This document shows positions 63,881 to 64,000 of a stretch of DNA of 64,000 nt, piece by piece. Source of the stretch: Pantoea sp. At-9b (lineage in GTDB: Bacteria; Pseudomonadota; Gammaproteobacteria; Enterobacterales; Enterobacteriaceae); the NCBI RefSeq assembly GCF_000175935.2, contig NC_014837.1, forward strand, positions 2,728,001-2,792,000, read 5' to 3'. Every line of letters starts with the position of its first letter. Positions within the stretch are counted from its first letter, which is position 1. Both the position numbers and the translations under genes were made by a program. The notes under the pieces were generated by a model. It ran no database searches, was not told the DNA's origin, and saw only the letters and a program-made list of their open reading frames with translations.

Positions 63881-64000
63881 ATGGGCATTATTTTTGACAA
63901 ACCCTTGATTGGCGTAGTGATGTGTCAGAACAACATCGGCAGCCATCCGGGTCAGACCGTCCATAACAAGTATCTTGATGCCATTGTGCTCGCCGGTGGC
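63881..64000 (+). CDS. puuD: PuuD, gamma-glutamyl-GABA hydrolase, partial
   Basis: The first 40 codons are visible; the gene runs off the right edge. The product starts MGIIFDKPLIGVVMCQNNIG and continues QTVHNKYLDAIVLAGG, matching the PuuD N-terminus (PVIGVVMCRNRL and QEKYLNAIIHAGG in E. coli). PuuD is a class-I glutamine amidotransferase-like hydrolase that releases GABA at the end of the pathway. CGGAG precedes the ATG. The catalytic cysteine lies beyond the window. Confidence 0.92.
   Translation, partial: MGIIFDKPLIGVVMCQNNIGSHPGQTVHNKYLDAIVLAGG

Overview
The window is chromosomal DNA of an enterobacterium, most likely Erwiniaceae and probably Pantoea or a close relative. This rests on gene content: the order tmaR-yeeA-sbmC-dacD-sbcB is Enterobacterales core, the divergent puuA/puuD pair and PuuP are enterobacterial, and the type VI secretion cluster with separate hcp and vgrG cargo regions resembles those of Pantoea and Erwinia. 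The genus is an inference from general knowledge; no search was run.

Layout. (1) 1-28643: a complete T6SS locus, all on the minus strand, so transcription starts at the right. In transcription order: an SH3-like lipoprotein, tssJ, tssK, tssL (with an OmpA-like domain), tssM, tagF, tssA, tssB, tssC; then hcp and an AT-rich cargo island holding a putative pore-forming effector, its membrane immunity protein and three small exported proteins; then tagH (FHA), pppA, an exported accessory protein, tagJ, tssE, tssF, tssG, tssH (ClpV), ppkA and a vgrG that runs off the left edge. PpkA, PppA, TagH and TagF form the known threonine-phosphorylation control module. (2) 28644-29601: a 950-base AT-rich gap. 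(3) 29602-35631: a metNI-like ABC transporter without metQ, a divergent TetR regulator, a sugar-lactone oxidase, a GT8 glycosyltransferase and a Gfo/Idh/MocA dehydrogenase. (4) 35928-36091: tRNA-Asn with its promoter and terminator. (5) 36115-42104: one very large, lower-GC effector-like gene split into two frames at a run of seven A residues; an HExxH zinc-protease motif lies beyond the break. A LysR fragment (42257-42613) marks the far border. (6) 42629-54185: accessory metabolism (GST, LLM monooxygenase, desaturase plus PhnD-like protein, ketopantoate-reductase-like protein, an aldehyde dehydrogenase operon with divergent LysR, a YdcF-like protein) and a stand-alone EF-G gene whose leader carries a possible small peptide and an intrinsic terminator. 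(7) 54275-64000: a LacI regulator, then core genes tmaR, yeeA, sbmC, dacD, sbcB and the putrescine genes puuP, puuA and puuD (cut by the right edge), plus an untracked 57-codon ORF coupled to puuP.

The most interesting candidates are the split giant effector at the tRNA-Asn site, the attenuator-like leader of the extra EF-G gene, and the hcp-linked effector/immunity pair with its exported small proteins. A family of short intergenic palindromes (core like GCGCGATTTATCGCGC) recurs at five places. No CRISPR array, insertion sequence or rRNA gene was seen.
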